Part shown: positions 43,605 to 55,400 of the stretch, one piece after another
How positions within the stretch are numbered: the first letter of the stretch is position 1
How the letters are laid out: each line of letters begins with the position of its first letter
NCBI GenBank assembly: GCA_022495995.1
Contig: JAFEMH010001300.1
Span: 62,001 to 126,000 of the forward strand
Length of the DNA: 64,000 nt
Direction: 5' to 3'
Origin: Adenophora triphylla var. japonica
Taxonomy: Eukaryota > Streptophyta > Magnoliopsida > Asterales > Campanulaceae
Program-made: the position numbers and the translations under genes
Notes under the pieces: generated by a model
Told to the model about the DNA's origin: nothing
The model's database searches: none
Seen by the model: the letters and a program-made list of their open reading frames with translations, nothing else

Positions 43605-44308
43605 TTTTGAAGTACGTAAGGGATAACCTATAAGTCCCCAGGTCGTAGGAAGTAAATGAGTTGTCAATACGCAGTTGTTAATCAGAAGTTATCAATGAAA
43701 ACTCACCACTTCGCCGAACCTCGTTCATTGCAAGCCAAGCCTAAGGCGGTTGAAGCCTGACTTCGACCCCTACAACTACTTTGATCAAGTATAAAGATCA
43801 GTCGTAGCAAAGACTTCGACACTTACACTCACTTTAGCCAAGTATAAAGGTTAGACGAAGCCAGACTTCGTCGAACGCTATAACGGAATAAGACGACTCG
43901 CCCATAGAATCTTGTCTACGAGCAAGAAACCTATGAACCTTCGTACTATTCCTACGAGCCATTGAGAAGTTGAGAAAATACAAGTTTGAACAAGTGTCGA
44001 CCACATTAGGACGACCAAATTTCTAGTCGTCACTAACAACGACCACCTATACTTGAACTCAAACTTACTCGTTAAACAAGTTATCACATACCATCTACGT
44101 TAACACGAGTTAACTAACAGAACACAAAGGCAGTGAATAACTTAAACATAAAGCAAATATTGTACGTACGACCCCCTCTAAACAATGAGGAAACGGGCCT
44201 ACATTACAGAGAATAAAAATTGTTTTGAGACAAATGTTTGGAGCCACAACCAAATCAAACTAAACATTGTTTAGGAACATTACAAAATTTTTTCAATGAA
44301 ACAAACTA
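43605..44308. other. E4 spacer between integrase and antisense gene
   Basis: No gene recognised. It contains short imperfect repeats of GACTTCG and AAGTATAAAG and would hold the 3' ends of the sense and antisense transcripts. Confidence 0.6.
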
Positions 44309-45046
44309 CTAAGCACCGCCGGCATCTGAAGGAGCTGCATCAGGGTCAGGGCCGTCTTCAATGAAGTATTTGTAATAGGCGTCAAAGTTACACAGGACGA
44401 CGGCGGGGATAGGCCACTCGTCTTTTCCGGCTTTGGCGTCGTCCTCCCTTATGATAAGGAAATCATTGTCGGTATAGGGACAAGGGGATGGACCAGAGCG
44501 TGCTTCGTCGTCGTGAGCTTCCTCCGTGCAAAGGTCGGCCAACTTCCGGACGGAGAGAAGATCTTTTATTGCGGGGTCCAACAAAAGCCGCCTGGCCATG
44601 TGCTTAGCCCCATCTTTGAAAAACCCACTAGCATGCTTGGTGACCAGTTGAAGGCACTCGGCGCTTTTCTGGAAGTCGTTGACAGCATCGAGCCTGGCTT
44701 GGGCCAACTCAGCATCACGGCTCGTCTTCATCGCTTCAATCTGAGCCGTCGCCTTCTGAAGCTTGTTCTCACAAACGCGAAGACCGTCCGAGAACACCTT
44801 CGAGTCAGCCTCAGCTTTGGCTTTCACTTCCTTCAAGGCATCCATCTCCTTCAGAAGGTTATCCTTTTCATTCACCAAGAGCTCGTGGGCAAGAGTGAGC
44901 TCGCCGACGTTGGTCTCCGCCTCCTTCAACTTTTGCTCAGCCGTCCCCTTATCACCGACGGCCTTCATCAGCTGCTCGTTGCCCCGAAGCTCGGCATCAA
45001 GACATTCCCTATAACCCGACGTCATGGCGTCCATCATCGACGATAG
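44309..45046 (-). CDS. last exon of the E4 antisense gene, open coiled-coil exon
   Basis: The exon starts after a CAG acceptor (AG at 45048-45047) with LSSMMDAMTSGYRECLDAEL and ends at the stop near 44309. It has about 245 codons, all open. Residues 30 to 130 are rich in Glu, Lys, Leu and Ala with heptad spacing, a strong coiled-coil look. AKHMARRLLLDP follows, and the tail is Asp/Pro-rich. An open exon of this size in an element with so many frameshifts in pol is notable. Confidence 0.7.
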   Translation of the reverse strand, partial: LSSMMDAMTSGYRECLDAELRGNEQLMKAVGDKGTAEQKLKEAETNVGELTLAHELLVNEKDNLLKEMDALKEVKAKAEADSKVFSDGLRVCENKLQKATAQIEAMKTSRDAELAQARLDAVNDFQKSAECLQLVTKHASGFFKDGAKHMARRLLLDPAIKDLLSVRKLADLCTEEAHDDEARSGPSPCPYTDNDFLIIREDDAKAGKDEWPIPAVVLCNFDAYYKYFIEDGPDPDAAPSDAGGA

Positions 45047-47254
45047 CTGCAACAGTTAAATTATTAGCACAAGTATAAAAGACGGAGAAAAACATAAACT
45101 TTAATTCGAAGTACCTCAGTCTGAATTAGCCCTAGACGGGCATGGAAGGTTTCAGGGGTAAGATTGGCCTCCTTCATCCGACGGGTCAACTCAACATCCC
45201 GTCCACGCCTTGTCAGAGCCGTCCCCAGCAAGAGCGCATTGCCATTTCTCTGCAAATAAGGGATCCCAGTTATATGAGAGGCTTTGGCAATTGAGGTCGC
45301 CATCTCTTTGGCCTTGGTCTTAGATAAGACCGGCGAAGAGACGAGCACAGGCATCGGCCACTTGGAGTAGAGGGTCAGACGTGCCAGGAGGGTCGACGAG
45401 ATGCCCTTTCCTCTTTTTGGAGGCACGACAGCGGGCTCACAAAGTTCGGGGTTTGAATCAGGTGCTCTCCACCTCAATATGCTCGGCCTCGTGGCAACGG
45501 CCATTTGAGCTCCGCGATATCCACGTTTGAATCAATCTCCATCCCTACCGCTCTGCCATTTGCATCAACAATGGCTGACGGCCTCCGGTGTTCGGCCCCT
45601 CAACAACGGGCTCTCTCTCAATTATTGGGATGGCGCCCTTAGGATCCTTGGAGAGTTGCTCATTCCTCGTCGTCTTGCTTCTCTTGACGATCGAGTATGG
45701 CACAGTCGCGACCCTCTCCTTCTTCTTGGTGCCCCTGTGTCTAGCTACGATGGCTCAGTCCATTATCCTTTTCTCAATTACGTCTACGTCTTCTTGAGTA
45801 AGGACTGCAAAACAACCAAGTAAAAGAGATTAGTCTTTACTCACGACAAGACAAGAAATGATCAAAATTAAAAAGATAGCGAGAGCCCGGCCCCATTCAT
45901 TTCAAGGTGGTCGCGGCTCTCCTCAATACGACCGGTTCGTGCCGTCGCACGATTCACACGGTTATCTTTAAAAACAAACTCTGGTGGACGGCCCGGACGG
46001 GATAGCGGGCATCCGAGGTCAATCTTCACTAAAGGTTCGAGGCCCCATCGACGGCTTAGACATCATGCCGGCCACGATATATCTCCATTGTGAGGCCTCT
46101 ATGTCTTTATGCAGAGACCCGTCCGAGATCCAACAAATCATCCAACTTTTTCTTTAGCTCGTCGGCCCACGGAGCTTGGAAAATGTACTTCTCATCAACT
46201 GGCTTATTGCCCTCTGGAAAAGGGAATTGCCACCCCACTCGGCTTTCCACCAGTATCAAGTGGTTCTCCCATCCATACACCTTATTTGGAATATCCACGA
46301 AAAAGTTCCGTGCGTTCCTGATCGAAGATACACTAGCAGTCGTTTTCCCTTTGGAAGTATTCGGGTCGTCTATAGTATTGACGGAATACTTTGTTGCATG
46401 GCTCGTAGCCGAGGAATGCATACGACGGCAAAGCCGAGATAAAATTCGACGGTATTGGCACCGACTTCCATGGGCACACGGGCGGAGTCCTCCAAGAATT
46501 CGTTGATGAAGGGAATCTAAAGGCAATCTTAGACCGAACTCAAAGCTGTTTATAGAAGAAGCCCACCTTCTCCTTCTTTGGTCACTAAGGATTGACGACG
46601 AGGCCCATACTGCTAGCCGAGATGCTCCGGTTGTAGGTCGAAGCCTGGACTCACGAATGAACTTCGTAGAGCGTCGATCATTTGCCTCCCCACATCCGGT
46701 TTCTTAAGCTCGATCTTGGGAATAGCCCATCTCCCTCCTGCTCCACCTCCAAAGTCGCTGTCACTTGACCCAATTTGCACAAATGTGTGAAAGGCCTTAG
46801 TCGTCGATCACCCGGCACTTGTGGCGGCCTCGTTCTTACGGGCCGGTGGCTAGGACGCCGTCGTGATCCATTTCTACAAAACAAGGAGATAAAAGAGGGA
46901 ATCGGTCCTAACATCCGTGGCGACGACCTACCTAGTGGCGACCTAGATTCCCCTACGACCAAGCCACACTAGTTGAATCACGACGGAACAAAGAATAGAG
47001 GGTCCTAATATGGGTGGGCGAGATCGTTCATTGACACGAAGGGAGTTACCATTGGGTCACCGTCCTCAAAATCCCCTAAGACATCTCCCTCAGGGAACCC
47101 CAAGGGCTCATTCTCAAAATTGAACTTCTCCGAGATTGAAGAACACTCGAGATAAAGGAATCTCCCTCCAAATCCCTTTGGCACATTTATAAACCCTTTG
47201 ATTGACCCAAAGCCAAACTTGACACCTCTCTCGAGCGATGGTTCTTGGTTCCAT
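44309..47254 (-). pseudogene. E4 antisense gene, putative gypsy-type (Transposase_28-like) protein with coiled coil
   Basis: It reads against the element. A possible start is ATG at 47254-47252, followed by an acidic segment. Around 46380-46500 (two frames) lie VGANTVEFYLGFAVVC and LGYEPCNKVF. 46526-46107 continues with NKVYGWENHLILVES and GWQFPFPEGNKP. 45504-45115 ends in IQTE. A 68-nt GT-AG intron (45114-45047) joins in phase 0 to 45046-44309. That open exon forms a long coiled coil (ETNVGELTLAHELLVNEKDN) and has the KHMARR motif and an acidic tail. The GANT and LGYEPC blocks match the E5 antisense gene and resemble the family named putative gypsy type transposon. Function is unknown. Confidence 0.68.
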
Positions 47255-47549
47255 TTGACTAACCTCTACAAACCCAATGAAAAAACCCAGAAAGTGAAGA
47301 ACAGATGAAGATGTTACCTGGTAATGGATTGGAAGATGCTCTTTCCGATGAGTTTTCCGGCGGAAGTTCAAAGAAATCTCTTATCCAGGCGCCTAGATAC
47401 CTCACAAACGGAGTTGCCGGAGCGGTTGTGGTTGCTGGAGACGGTGATCCTTCTTCTTAGGAATTCTTTTTGATGGTGGCCGGAAATCGCCTCTCTAACT
47501 TTGCTCTCGTGATCGAGGGTATGAAAAGTTTGAAATGTTGGGGAGAAAG

Positions 47550-47557
47550 CTTTTATA
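47550..47557 (-). promoter_or_regulatory. TATA box for the E4 antisense gene
   Basis: TATAAAAG on the minus strand, about 300 bases upstream of the likely ATG at 47254 and 255 bases inside the 3' LTR. A 5' leader with a possible GT-AG intron (donor near 47317, acceptor near 47264) lies between. This is inferred from position and sequence only. Confidence 0.5.
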
Positions 47558-47799
47558 TGGGGAGAAGATGAACAGTTTGCTCCTGGGAAATCCAAAAGGC
47601 GAAATGATGAGGGGCATTAAATACCCTCTACAACTTCCGAGGAGAATGTCCCCTCAAGGGACACGTGTCAACCAAAGGAGAGATCTCAGCCGCCCACGTC
47701 ACCAACGCTGACATCATCATAATTCAAAATTCAAATTGAAGGTCGTACGGATTATGTTGGAGGGAAAATGACAACTCCCGACCCGTCAAGACGACCATG

Positions 47800-47812
47800 A
47801 GTTGGGGGCCAC
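47800..47812 (+). other. E4 polypurine tract
   Basis: AGTTGGGGGCCAC directly before the 3' LTR. E5 has the identical 13 bases at 52001-52013 (minus). Confidence 0.85.
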
Positions 47813-48718
47813 TAAACGGAATATTCCGTGATGGGCCGAGCCCAACACTTTTCTACGAGCTTGGGGGCCCAATGGGCCCGTGAGGACCGGATCAAAGCCT
47901 TGGGTCATGGCACATCCAACACGGTTGGCGGTCGTCGCCACCGAGCGGCCAGAGCCCATCCAAGCGACGAGCCATTGTACCATTAAGGAAAGGGTTAAAC
48001 TTCTAGCCCGTCGATACACCAAGAAGAGATCGTCGACAATGGGCTAAGTCCATCTAACGACGAGCCTTCTCTCGGTTCCAACCGTCACTCGTCCGAGCGT
48101 CGCCATTGAACGACTGACTCTCTCTCGTCGAATCATACCTCAAGGAGACGACCCATCTGGACATACAGCTCCAGGTCGTCTCTTCTATTAAGCTTCCTCA
48201 ACAAGCTTGGTTAATTAGCTAATTTGGGATAATGTCAGACCTACTACAGTGCCTTGTTACATGTGCAATCATGCAATCGGTAATAACTACAAAAGGTACG
48301 CAGGTTGACTTTTCCTTATAAGGCAAGCTGCTTATCAATGTCAGAAGCTGCAGTGTCCTTATATAGACGGACCAATCCCAGCGTGACACGTGTACACCTA
48401 GAAGACAGAGCTGATCTAACGGTTGGAGACCATCCAATCCAACGGCTCTGGTGAAAACCCTAACATCACTATTCCTACTATAAATAAGAGAGTAACAACG
48501 TGGACAAAGGTAAGGTTCTACTACATATTCTACGTACCCTCACGCATATCAGATTATCTACACATTTCCAGTCCACCATCTTACTCTCACGCCGGAGGGG
48601 CTTGCCGGAAGACCCCCGGCGCAGTTTCACCCTTGTTTCTTGTGCTGTGCAGATCCAAAGCTAGCTCACTCATTGCTGGACACAAAGAACTGAGCCCACA
48701 CGCTTTCCTGCGCAATCA
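47813..48718 (+). repeat. E4 3' LTR, 906 bp
   Basis: It matches the 5' LTR. Its first dinucleotide is TA instead of TG. It ends GCAATCA, followed by GAGAG. Confidence 0.93.
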
Positions 48719-48855
48719 GAGAGAAAATAAATCTTAACAGTGTTACCATTGCATGAAAAGTAGTAAAAAAAAATGATGAACAATAAGAATAATCCTATTA
48801 AAGATATTTGTATTACATTTTATAAAATTTTACAACAAGAAATCAAATTTATATA

Positions 48856-49136
48856 CTCCCTCCGTCCCACCTCACTTGACACCCTTGAGGTGGGCACGGG
48901 AACTAAGAAAAAAAATAAAATAAAAAAAATGTGTGGTAGAAAATGAAGAGAGAGAATGAGTGGGGTAAATAGTAGTGTTGGTTGAATAAATTGAGTGGTG
49001 AAAAATGAAGAGAGAGAATGAGTGGTGGGGTAGAGTGAATATAAAATTATAAAAAATAGGCTATTTTGGAAAGTGTCAAGTGAGCTGGAACGGCCCAAAA
49101 TAAAAATAAGTGTCAAGTGAGGTGGGACGGAGGGAG
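48856..49136. mobile_element. Stowaway MITE, 281 bp
   Basis: The ends read CTCCCTCCGTCCCACCTCAC and, inverted, the same 20 bases; the inverted repeat continues for about 27 bases (to GACAC). TA duplications flank it (48854-48855 and 49137-49138). It is AT-rich and non-coding inside. Confidence 0.95.
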
Positions 49137-49180
49137 TATTTGAAATGAAACCCAAGTTAATCAAGGAAAAAATTAAACTA

Positions 49181-49474
49181 CTCCCTCCGTCCCACCAAGA
49201 GTGTCACCCTTTTAGGGGTGGCACGCAAACGCAAATTAAGGAAAAAAGGGGGAAGAAAAAATGTTGTGAGTGTAATTTGAAAATAGGAAAGAGAATTAGT
49301 GGAGAAAATAGTGAATTTAAAAAGTGTTGTGAGTGTAGAGGAGAGAGAATTAGTGGAGGGAATAGTGGATGAGATAATAGAATATTAATAAAATATTTCC
49401 TTTTTAGAAAAGGTGATACTTCAAACGGAATGTCATTTTGAGTAAAAATGACACTTGAAGTGAAACGGAGGAAG
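49181..49474. mobile_element. Stowaway MITE, 294 bp
   Basis: The left end is CTCCCTCCGTCCCACCAAG; the right end inverted is CTTCCTCCGTTTCACTTCAA. Both continue into GTGTCA. TA flanks it on each side. It is older than its neighbour judging by the imperfect ends. The small ORF 49145-49372 is a read of this MITE. Confidence 0.9.
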
Positions 49475-49515
49475 TATTTATTAAGAATAAACTATTTATT
49501 AAAGATATTTGTCTT

Positions 49516-50398
49516 AGACTATGCACAATTGAAATCCCATTTCATACTTCATACAGCCATTCCACTACAATGGAGGGTTGAAAGGTAACTGGATTAATTC
49601 ACGGGATGAAAACTTTCATCCCGTTTGAAAACTTTTTTTTTTTTTTTAATTGGACACGTGTCGGCAGCGCATTGGAGGGGGCCAAGACGCGTGCGTCTCA
49701 CGCTCCGGATAGGCGCGTGAGGCGCAGGGTTTTTTCTTTTTTTTTGGTTTTCCTTGAATTTGCCACGTGTCAAATTACCATTGGTCCGTACTTTATTATT
49801 TTTTCACCCAATTATTTAAACTCAATTATCTCATAATAAATGATATAAAAATAAAAAGAAAAATTCACCAAAATTCATAATTTTTTTTCCTACAAATTGA
49901 TATAAGTTTCATTTGATTTGGACACAAAAAAAAACACTTAGTTTTCAATTTGGACTGAATTATTACCTAGTAAATTAATTTTTTTTTCACCAAAATTCAT
50001 CATTTTTTTTTCCCTACAAATTGATATAAGTTTCATTTGATTTGAATACAAAAAAAAACACTTAGTTTTCAATTTGGGCTGAATTATTACCTAGTAAATT
50101 AATTTTTTTTTAATTTTTTTTTCACCAAAATTCATCATTTTTTTTCCTTATAAATTGATATAAGTTTCATTTGATTTGGACACAAAAAAAAACACTCACT
50201 TTTCAAAAACAGAGAATATAAATAAAATAAAAGTGGTGGGGTATAGAATGATGAGTTGGAAGGAGTTGAAATTTAATTTAAGTTAGTTATTGTAGGGGGT
50301 TAAATGAAATGGGTAGATGAAATATTAGGTGGATGAGAAAAAATATAAAAATGTATTGAATGAAATGGAGGAAAGGGATAAAATCACTGTGGATAGTC
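49516..50398. mobile_element. Harbinger/Tourist-like non-autonomous element, 883 bp
   Basis: The left end is GACTATGCACAATTG; the right end inverted is GACTATCCACAGTG. Both sides carry TTA (49513-49515 and 50399-50401), the 3-bp duplication typical of PIF/Harbinger. The centre has three direct repeats of about 125 bp (from about 49865, 49990 and 50125). Each contains AAATTGATATAAGTTTCATT and a poly-A run. No transposase is present. Confidence 0.8.
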
Positions 50399-50401
50399 TT
50401 A

Positions 50402-50995
50402 CATTTTAAGCAATTTATGAAATGATTTGATGTGTGGGTCCTTAGCAGCATTGTGGTGATATGTCAGCTCACAATCAATCATTTTTCTAAAAGTGGGGTT
50501 TACGTGCATTTTGGAGGTTAGAATTTATATTTTTTCCAAGTTAAAAGCTCTTTTTAAGTGGTGTTTATAGTGACGGATTCATAAATTGAAGTTAGTGGGG
50601 CAAAAAAAATATTCACCACAACGCAACATTATTCAAATTAATTGTTTTTATTTTGTTTTACAATATTCAATGTTAAAAAATGACATAAAATGCAAGATAT
50701 TAATATAACAAGAGTCAAGGACTCTTAAATCCACCTTCTAGATTATTAATCCATATTAACCCATTTTGAGATAAAAATTCCATCAAAATCCACGGATAAC
50801 GGGCTGTTAACGCCGTTTAACCTCGCACGTAACCTTCCGCAATCAACAAAATCAAAACCCACAAAATTCGCTATTTCATTCTCTACGAAGCGGACAAATC
50901 GCTCTCCAAATCCAAATCAAACCAAAAATCCACAAAATTGAAGCTTTGTGAGAAGCCATTGAAGCCTCAATCGAAGCTATTGAAGCCTAATTTAG
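50402..50995. other. spacer upstream of the AP2/ERF fragment
   Basis: Mostly AT-rich. The last 200 bases are rich in CAAAATC and GAAGCC-type words, not obviously coding. No upstream part of an AP2 domain is visible in any frame. Confidence 0.55.
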
Positions 50996-51211
50996 TTTGA
51001 TGAGGATGCATCATTAGCGTATGACAAAGCTGCGTTCAGATTACGAGGATCGAAAGCTAAGGTTAATTTTCCCAACCTTCTAAGATTACATGGGGAGGAA
51101 TCTAATGGTGGCAGTCGTAAGAGGGAGCGGTCACCGGAGCCTTCTTCTCCGGCTGAGGTTACCTCATCTAAGAGAAGAAACATAGCTCATAGTTGTCGAG
51201 TTCGAATGTAA
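50996..51211 (+). pseudogene. AP2/ERF transcription factor, C-terminal fragment
   Basis: The frame beginning TTT at 50996 reads [18 protein letters not shown] followed by [18 protein letters not shown]. This is the second half of an AP2/ERF DNA-binding domain (the AYDxAAxxxRG helix and the NFP end). It continues into a Ser/Arg-rich tail and a stop at 51209-51211, 71 codons in all. The three-strand sheet that contacts DNA is missing. An AG lies directly before 50996, so it could be a 3' exon whose upstream exon lies elsewhere, but AP2/ERF genes mostly lack introns there. More likely it is a gene piece left by a rearrangement. Confidence 0.8.
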
Positions 51212-51335
51212 AATACTTCGACTTCAAGGTTTCAAATAACACGAAAATTTATAGTTTGTAATTATCTTTTTCTTATTTTATAGTTTGTTACTCCCTCGTC
51301 CCAAAAGGAAGAGACGTGTATTCATGTTTAAATTT
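51212..51335. other. spacer with a single Stowaway-like end
   Basis: CTCCCTCGTCCCAAAAGGAAG begins near 51292, 49 bases before E5. The matching opposite end is not seen on the far side of E5 (63345-63897), so only one terminus is recognised. Confidence 0.5.
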
Positions 51336-51340
51336 AGGCT

Positions 51341-52000
51341 TGATGCAGTAGGAATTGTGCTTATCAATCTTCCTCCACGTGGCAGGACGAATCACCTGAC
51401 TCCTTGACCTGAAATCAGAACCCACGACTTGCCGGATGTGTCTCCGGCGAAGACCCTCGGGCGTGAGAGTAAGAATACAGTTGTATAAAGCTCCAAATGT
51501 ATTGAATATATGAATTCCAATAGCAAAATGGCAGTTACCTCCCACCGTTTGGTAGTGACGAAGTATTTATAGACAAAAGTGATGTATTTTTGAGGTGGCG
51601 ACATGTGCTCCGGGATTATAGCGACAGTTACTTGGTCGTGGGAACGTGTCTATAACGGCCCCTGATTTGTAGGGATGTGGTTATGGGAACTGTTCAACCA
51701 AATACGCCGGCAAGTGTCAGGTCGTCACTTGTTGTCTAGGTCGAGATCGCCATTCGAGGAATGGTCGACCTGACTGTCGGGTAGAGCATGGTTCGTACCC
51801 GAAGTTGTATCTGGATTACGAAGTTGGACTAAGTTAAGTCGGGGCTTGTTGGGCCGGACCGTGGGCTTAATCGACTGATCCTTGAGATGGGCTTCGGGCC
51901 TTGTTTTAGTTGGGTCAGCCTCATTGAGAATGTGAGAGTCAAGGCTGCCTGTGATTGGGCTTTACTCGTTTGGACCAACTCGACACTTTTGGTATTTTCA
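51341..52000 (-). repeat. E5 3' LTR, 660 bp
   Basis: It begins TGATGCAGTAGG and ends GGTATTTTCA on the plus strand, with a TATA box TATAAATA on the minus strand at 51564-51571. It differs from the other LTR at about ten places by eye, mostly clustered near 51800. Confidence 0.94.
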
Positions 52001-52013
52001 GTGGCCCCCAACT
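52001..52013 (-). other. E5 polypurine tract
   Basis: AGTTGGGGGCCAC on the minus strand, directly before the 3' LTR. It is identical to that of E4. Confidence 0.85.
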
Positions 52014-52280
52014 TTCGAGTTGACTTCGTCGACTTGGAAGTTAAGAAAAGATTTAATTAGAATTGCTTTACTTGCAGGTCGCTGCTAATTTTTGAAGAAG
52101 GTCGACAATGATGACGTGGCACAATCCTGGACGTTGGCAACGAACGGTCGGAGATGAAGGAGCGCCGTATTTTGTAATGATTACAATTAGACGTTTGATA
52201 ATCCGTCTTGGGAACCGTTTCCGCCATTAATATGGAAATTATTTTTTGAATTTTCTTTTTTCCTTTCCAATCTTGGAAAA

Positions 52281-52288
52281 TATAAATT
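52281..52288 (+). promoter_or_regulatory. TATA box for the E5 antisense gene
   Basis: TATAAATT in GGAAAATATAAATTGCACA, about 200 bases upstream of the ATG at 52483 (context GCCATGGCT) and 280 bases inside the 3' LTR. The layout mirrors the antisense TATA of E4. Inferred from position. Confidence 0.5.
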
Positions 52289-52482
52289 GCACATTCCTTC
52301 TCCGTTTAGAACTTTTACCGTTTTCAAGCTCTGAGAATCTCCGGCGAAAATAGCGAAGAAGAAGTTGAGTTAAATTGGGCTTCCGACTTCGGCAACAGCT
52401 TCCTATTCCGACCTTTGCAAAGGTATTTCTCTCCCCTTCTTTCTTTAGGGCTTTAATTTCTGCTCTGTCTTTGATTTCCGCC

Positions 52483-55400
52483 ATGGCTAGGACCTTTAGT
52501 AGCGAGCCAGGGGCATGGTATGGTTCTTTGCTTTGTGCTTAGTAGGGTTTACAAGAATGTGAACGGTGAGTGGAAAAGCTGTCCTTGGATGAATGTGCCT
52601 CCATTTTAACCAGTGGGAATTGAATTTTAGTGAGATAGGTTTGCCCGTTGTAGGGGGCGTTGAAAACCTGGTAGTTGATGATTCAAATATCGTCACTTTC
52701 CATCTATTCCATGAAGCTGCTCGACCATATTACTTTGTTCTATGTTAGGGATGTCCACAAACCCTCTTTCCTTAGGAATAGAATAGGCTTTCCGGGGAGT
52801 CTAGGTCGCCCTTAAATAGGTCGGTGAAATTATTCATAGGCACGACTCCTGTTTCTCCTTCTTCTTGTACGAGATATGGCAACTCAAGGCGGAGCTACGG
52901 CATCTACTTCCTCTGGTCCCCGAGAATCGTGGACGCGTTTGATGATACGGCCGTGCCGGGAAAGAATGAGAGGGGTTATGTTCCTCAAGGGCCATTACGT
53001 GGAAAGAAAAACACGCCTCTAGGTATAGCATGATTTGGGAATTACGTGAGGTAAGTAAGGAAGATTATAGGGTGACCATTTACACTCGAAGGAGTTTATG
53101 AAATTGTTTAGGTCGTCATTCACTAAGGATGCCACTAGGGTAGCCTTCTTCTATGGTCAATTCGTAGGCGGCCTCGGGTTGCCTCTTGATCCCTTTGTAA
53201 ATGAGTTTTAGAATGTGCGATGCCCTTCCCCTTGGCTCGGAGCCAATACTTGTAGGGTCCTTGTGTGCTTTGCTATGGTGTGCGAGATTCTAGGGTATGA
53301 ACCTTGTATGAGAGTGTTGAAAGAATTTTCGGTATTAAGTATAGTGGGGAGGATCGAGCATCGGTACTCCTTCTAAACCTAAATCTCCCAAGCTCTTCAC
53401 CAACCTCCCAAGTAAACATAGTGGTGGAACTCGCATGTTGTTGTGGTAGAGAGTAGATTAGGATGGGAATTTCCATTTGCCCAATGATGAAACGAAGCCG
53501 TAGATGAGGGGGACTATTGGGAGCCAACTGGCATCTTAACTTGTATAGGGCTTTATGTCGATTAGTTGAGAGAAGACCCGTAATTTGGGAGAGTCTGCTC
53601 ACCACCAAGTATAATTTCATCCAGTGCAGGATGATGTACTGGAGATGAAGTGGTAGAGCCCCTTATTCTGTGTCGAGAGGACAAGTATATCTGGCGGGTT
53701 ACTCATTCTGCAGGGAGGTTTGGAAATTTGTGTCAACTTTGCAGAAGACGAGAAAACTACTTTGCAAGGATAATGGGGAGCACGCCGGTGGTAAGATCTC
53801 GTTCTGCAACCCTTTACTCGTCTAATGCACGATTGTCGATCGACAACATAATAGATCATTTGTATTGTGTCCTTCTCTTAGCTCGTCATTTGTTAGCTCG
53901 CGTATAAGATAATTGAGTCGTACATAGTTTGCTCGTACATAGAACTTGTGCTCGTATGTAGAACTTTCGTATGTCGATCTAACACTTTGTTGTTTTGATT
54001 TTGTTGCGGTTCTAACACCCGACCAAGAAGCGAAATATGGGTCGCATCGTGGGCGTCTACGATAAGAAGAAAGCTAGAAAAGCTCATGGAGTTGCTAATG
54101 CTCGAGCTCATAGACGAGAGGAAGCCGCGTTGAGGACCGGCTTGTTGTCCAAGGATAACATTGGGATGGTGCCAATGGAGGATCGAAGAAGATGACCGCT
54201 TTGCGGAGCGGTACCCGGTCTGTGGACACTGCTTGATGGGGGTGACGAGTCCACCAAGTCGGTTAGAGCAAGTCTAAACTCTGACCCGATCCAGGAGGTT
54301 GATGCTGCGACCTCAGGGGCTAAGATGGCAGGGGCTAGTCCCTTAAACGTTGTGATTGTTGAGGATGACAACATGGAGGTCGATGCGAGATGACCGGCCT
54401 TTGAATTCGAGAAAGAGGCTGCGCTACGAGAAAGGAAGTCGGTCCCTTCGAGCCAACTACCTCTACCTCCTCCGGCTTCTTCTCGCCCAACCAAGAATCT
54501 ATTGAAGACATGATGCGAGAGGTTAAGTGATGTCCCTCCTCTCGAAGGAGTCAATTGCACAGTCGCCGCTACCCGGATATGAACTTGGGTCGGGTGATCG
54601 TGAGAAAGAGTTTGTGGATGTGGGTCTGCTAGCTCACTTTCTTTGATAAGGGCATAACACACGAAGAATTCTCGGCTCGATGCAGGTGGCTCATTGCGAG
54701 GTAACTTCTCACTTTCTCTTTTATTTTAGTCGCTTACTCTTTTACTCGATCAACTTGAATCTCGAGCTAACACTTCTTTGTTTTCTTTGGAATGCGAGAA
54801 TCTTACCATGATTGAGCAAGTCAAGAGCTCTTGGAGGGCCTCCATTGAGAGGGAGAGACAAGCCCTTCGTGACTATTCCAAAAGGCTCGGGAGCTTGCGG
54901 ATTTGAAGGAGAAATCTGATGATTTGGACAACTCTTGTGAAGCCAATGAAATGGTGAAGACAAAAGCCACTGTACGATCTTGCGGCTGCGAAACCAAACT
55001 CGAGGTGGAGGCGGAGAAGGATGCGAGAAGAAGGAAGCTGGAGAAGGCCAAGGCGAGGCGGCCACGGTTAACAAGCTTACGAAGGAGAAGGATGCGTTCT
55101 TACTCGAGGCTGCATGAAGAGCGTCGACTTGAGCGAGAGAAAGGTCGAAAAGATCTCAGAGGCTCTTTGTTGAGAAAGGCTGCTAAGGATCTTTGCTGAA
55201 ATTTGCGGTTGAAAAGTTTAAAGAGGGGGATGAATACTACAATGCCATTGTGGCGAAGCACAAGACTTTCTTGAGGTCGGCAAGAGGCATATGGCTCGTC
55301 GGCAGGTGGATCCCACGGCTACGGTTACCGTCGAGCAATTAGCTCGTTGGTTTTACGAGTCCCAGTTCGACATGACGGCTCGCCGGGGTCACTCGCTCGT

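Larger units (their letters stand above)
36512..48718 (+). mobile_element. E4: Tat-like Ty3/gypsy element with an antisense gene
   Basis: LTRs of about 0.91 kb (36512-37422 and 47813-48718) are flanked by a perfect GAGAG target duplication (36507-36511 and 48719-48723). Gag, protease, RT, RNase H, second RNase H and integrase read on the plus strand. A spliced antisense gene fills the region before the 3' LTR. The total is 12.2 kb. Most frames carry single-base indels. Confidence 0.95.

Noticed and set aside
44513..45046. 177-codon plus-strand ORF in E4
   Set aside because: It is the complement of the coiled-coil exon, which reads on the minus strand with a splice site in phase.
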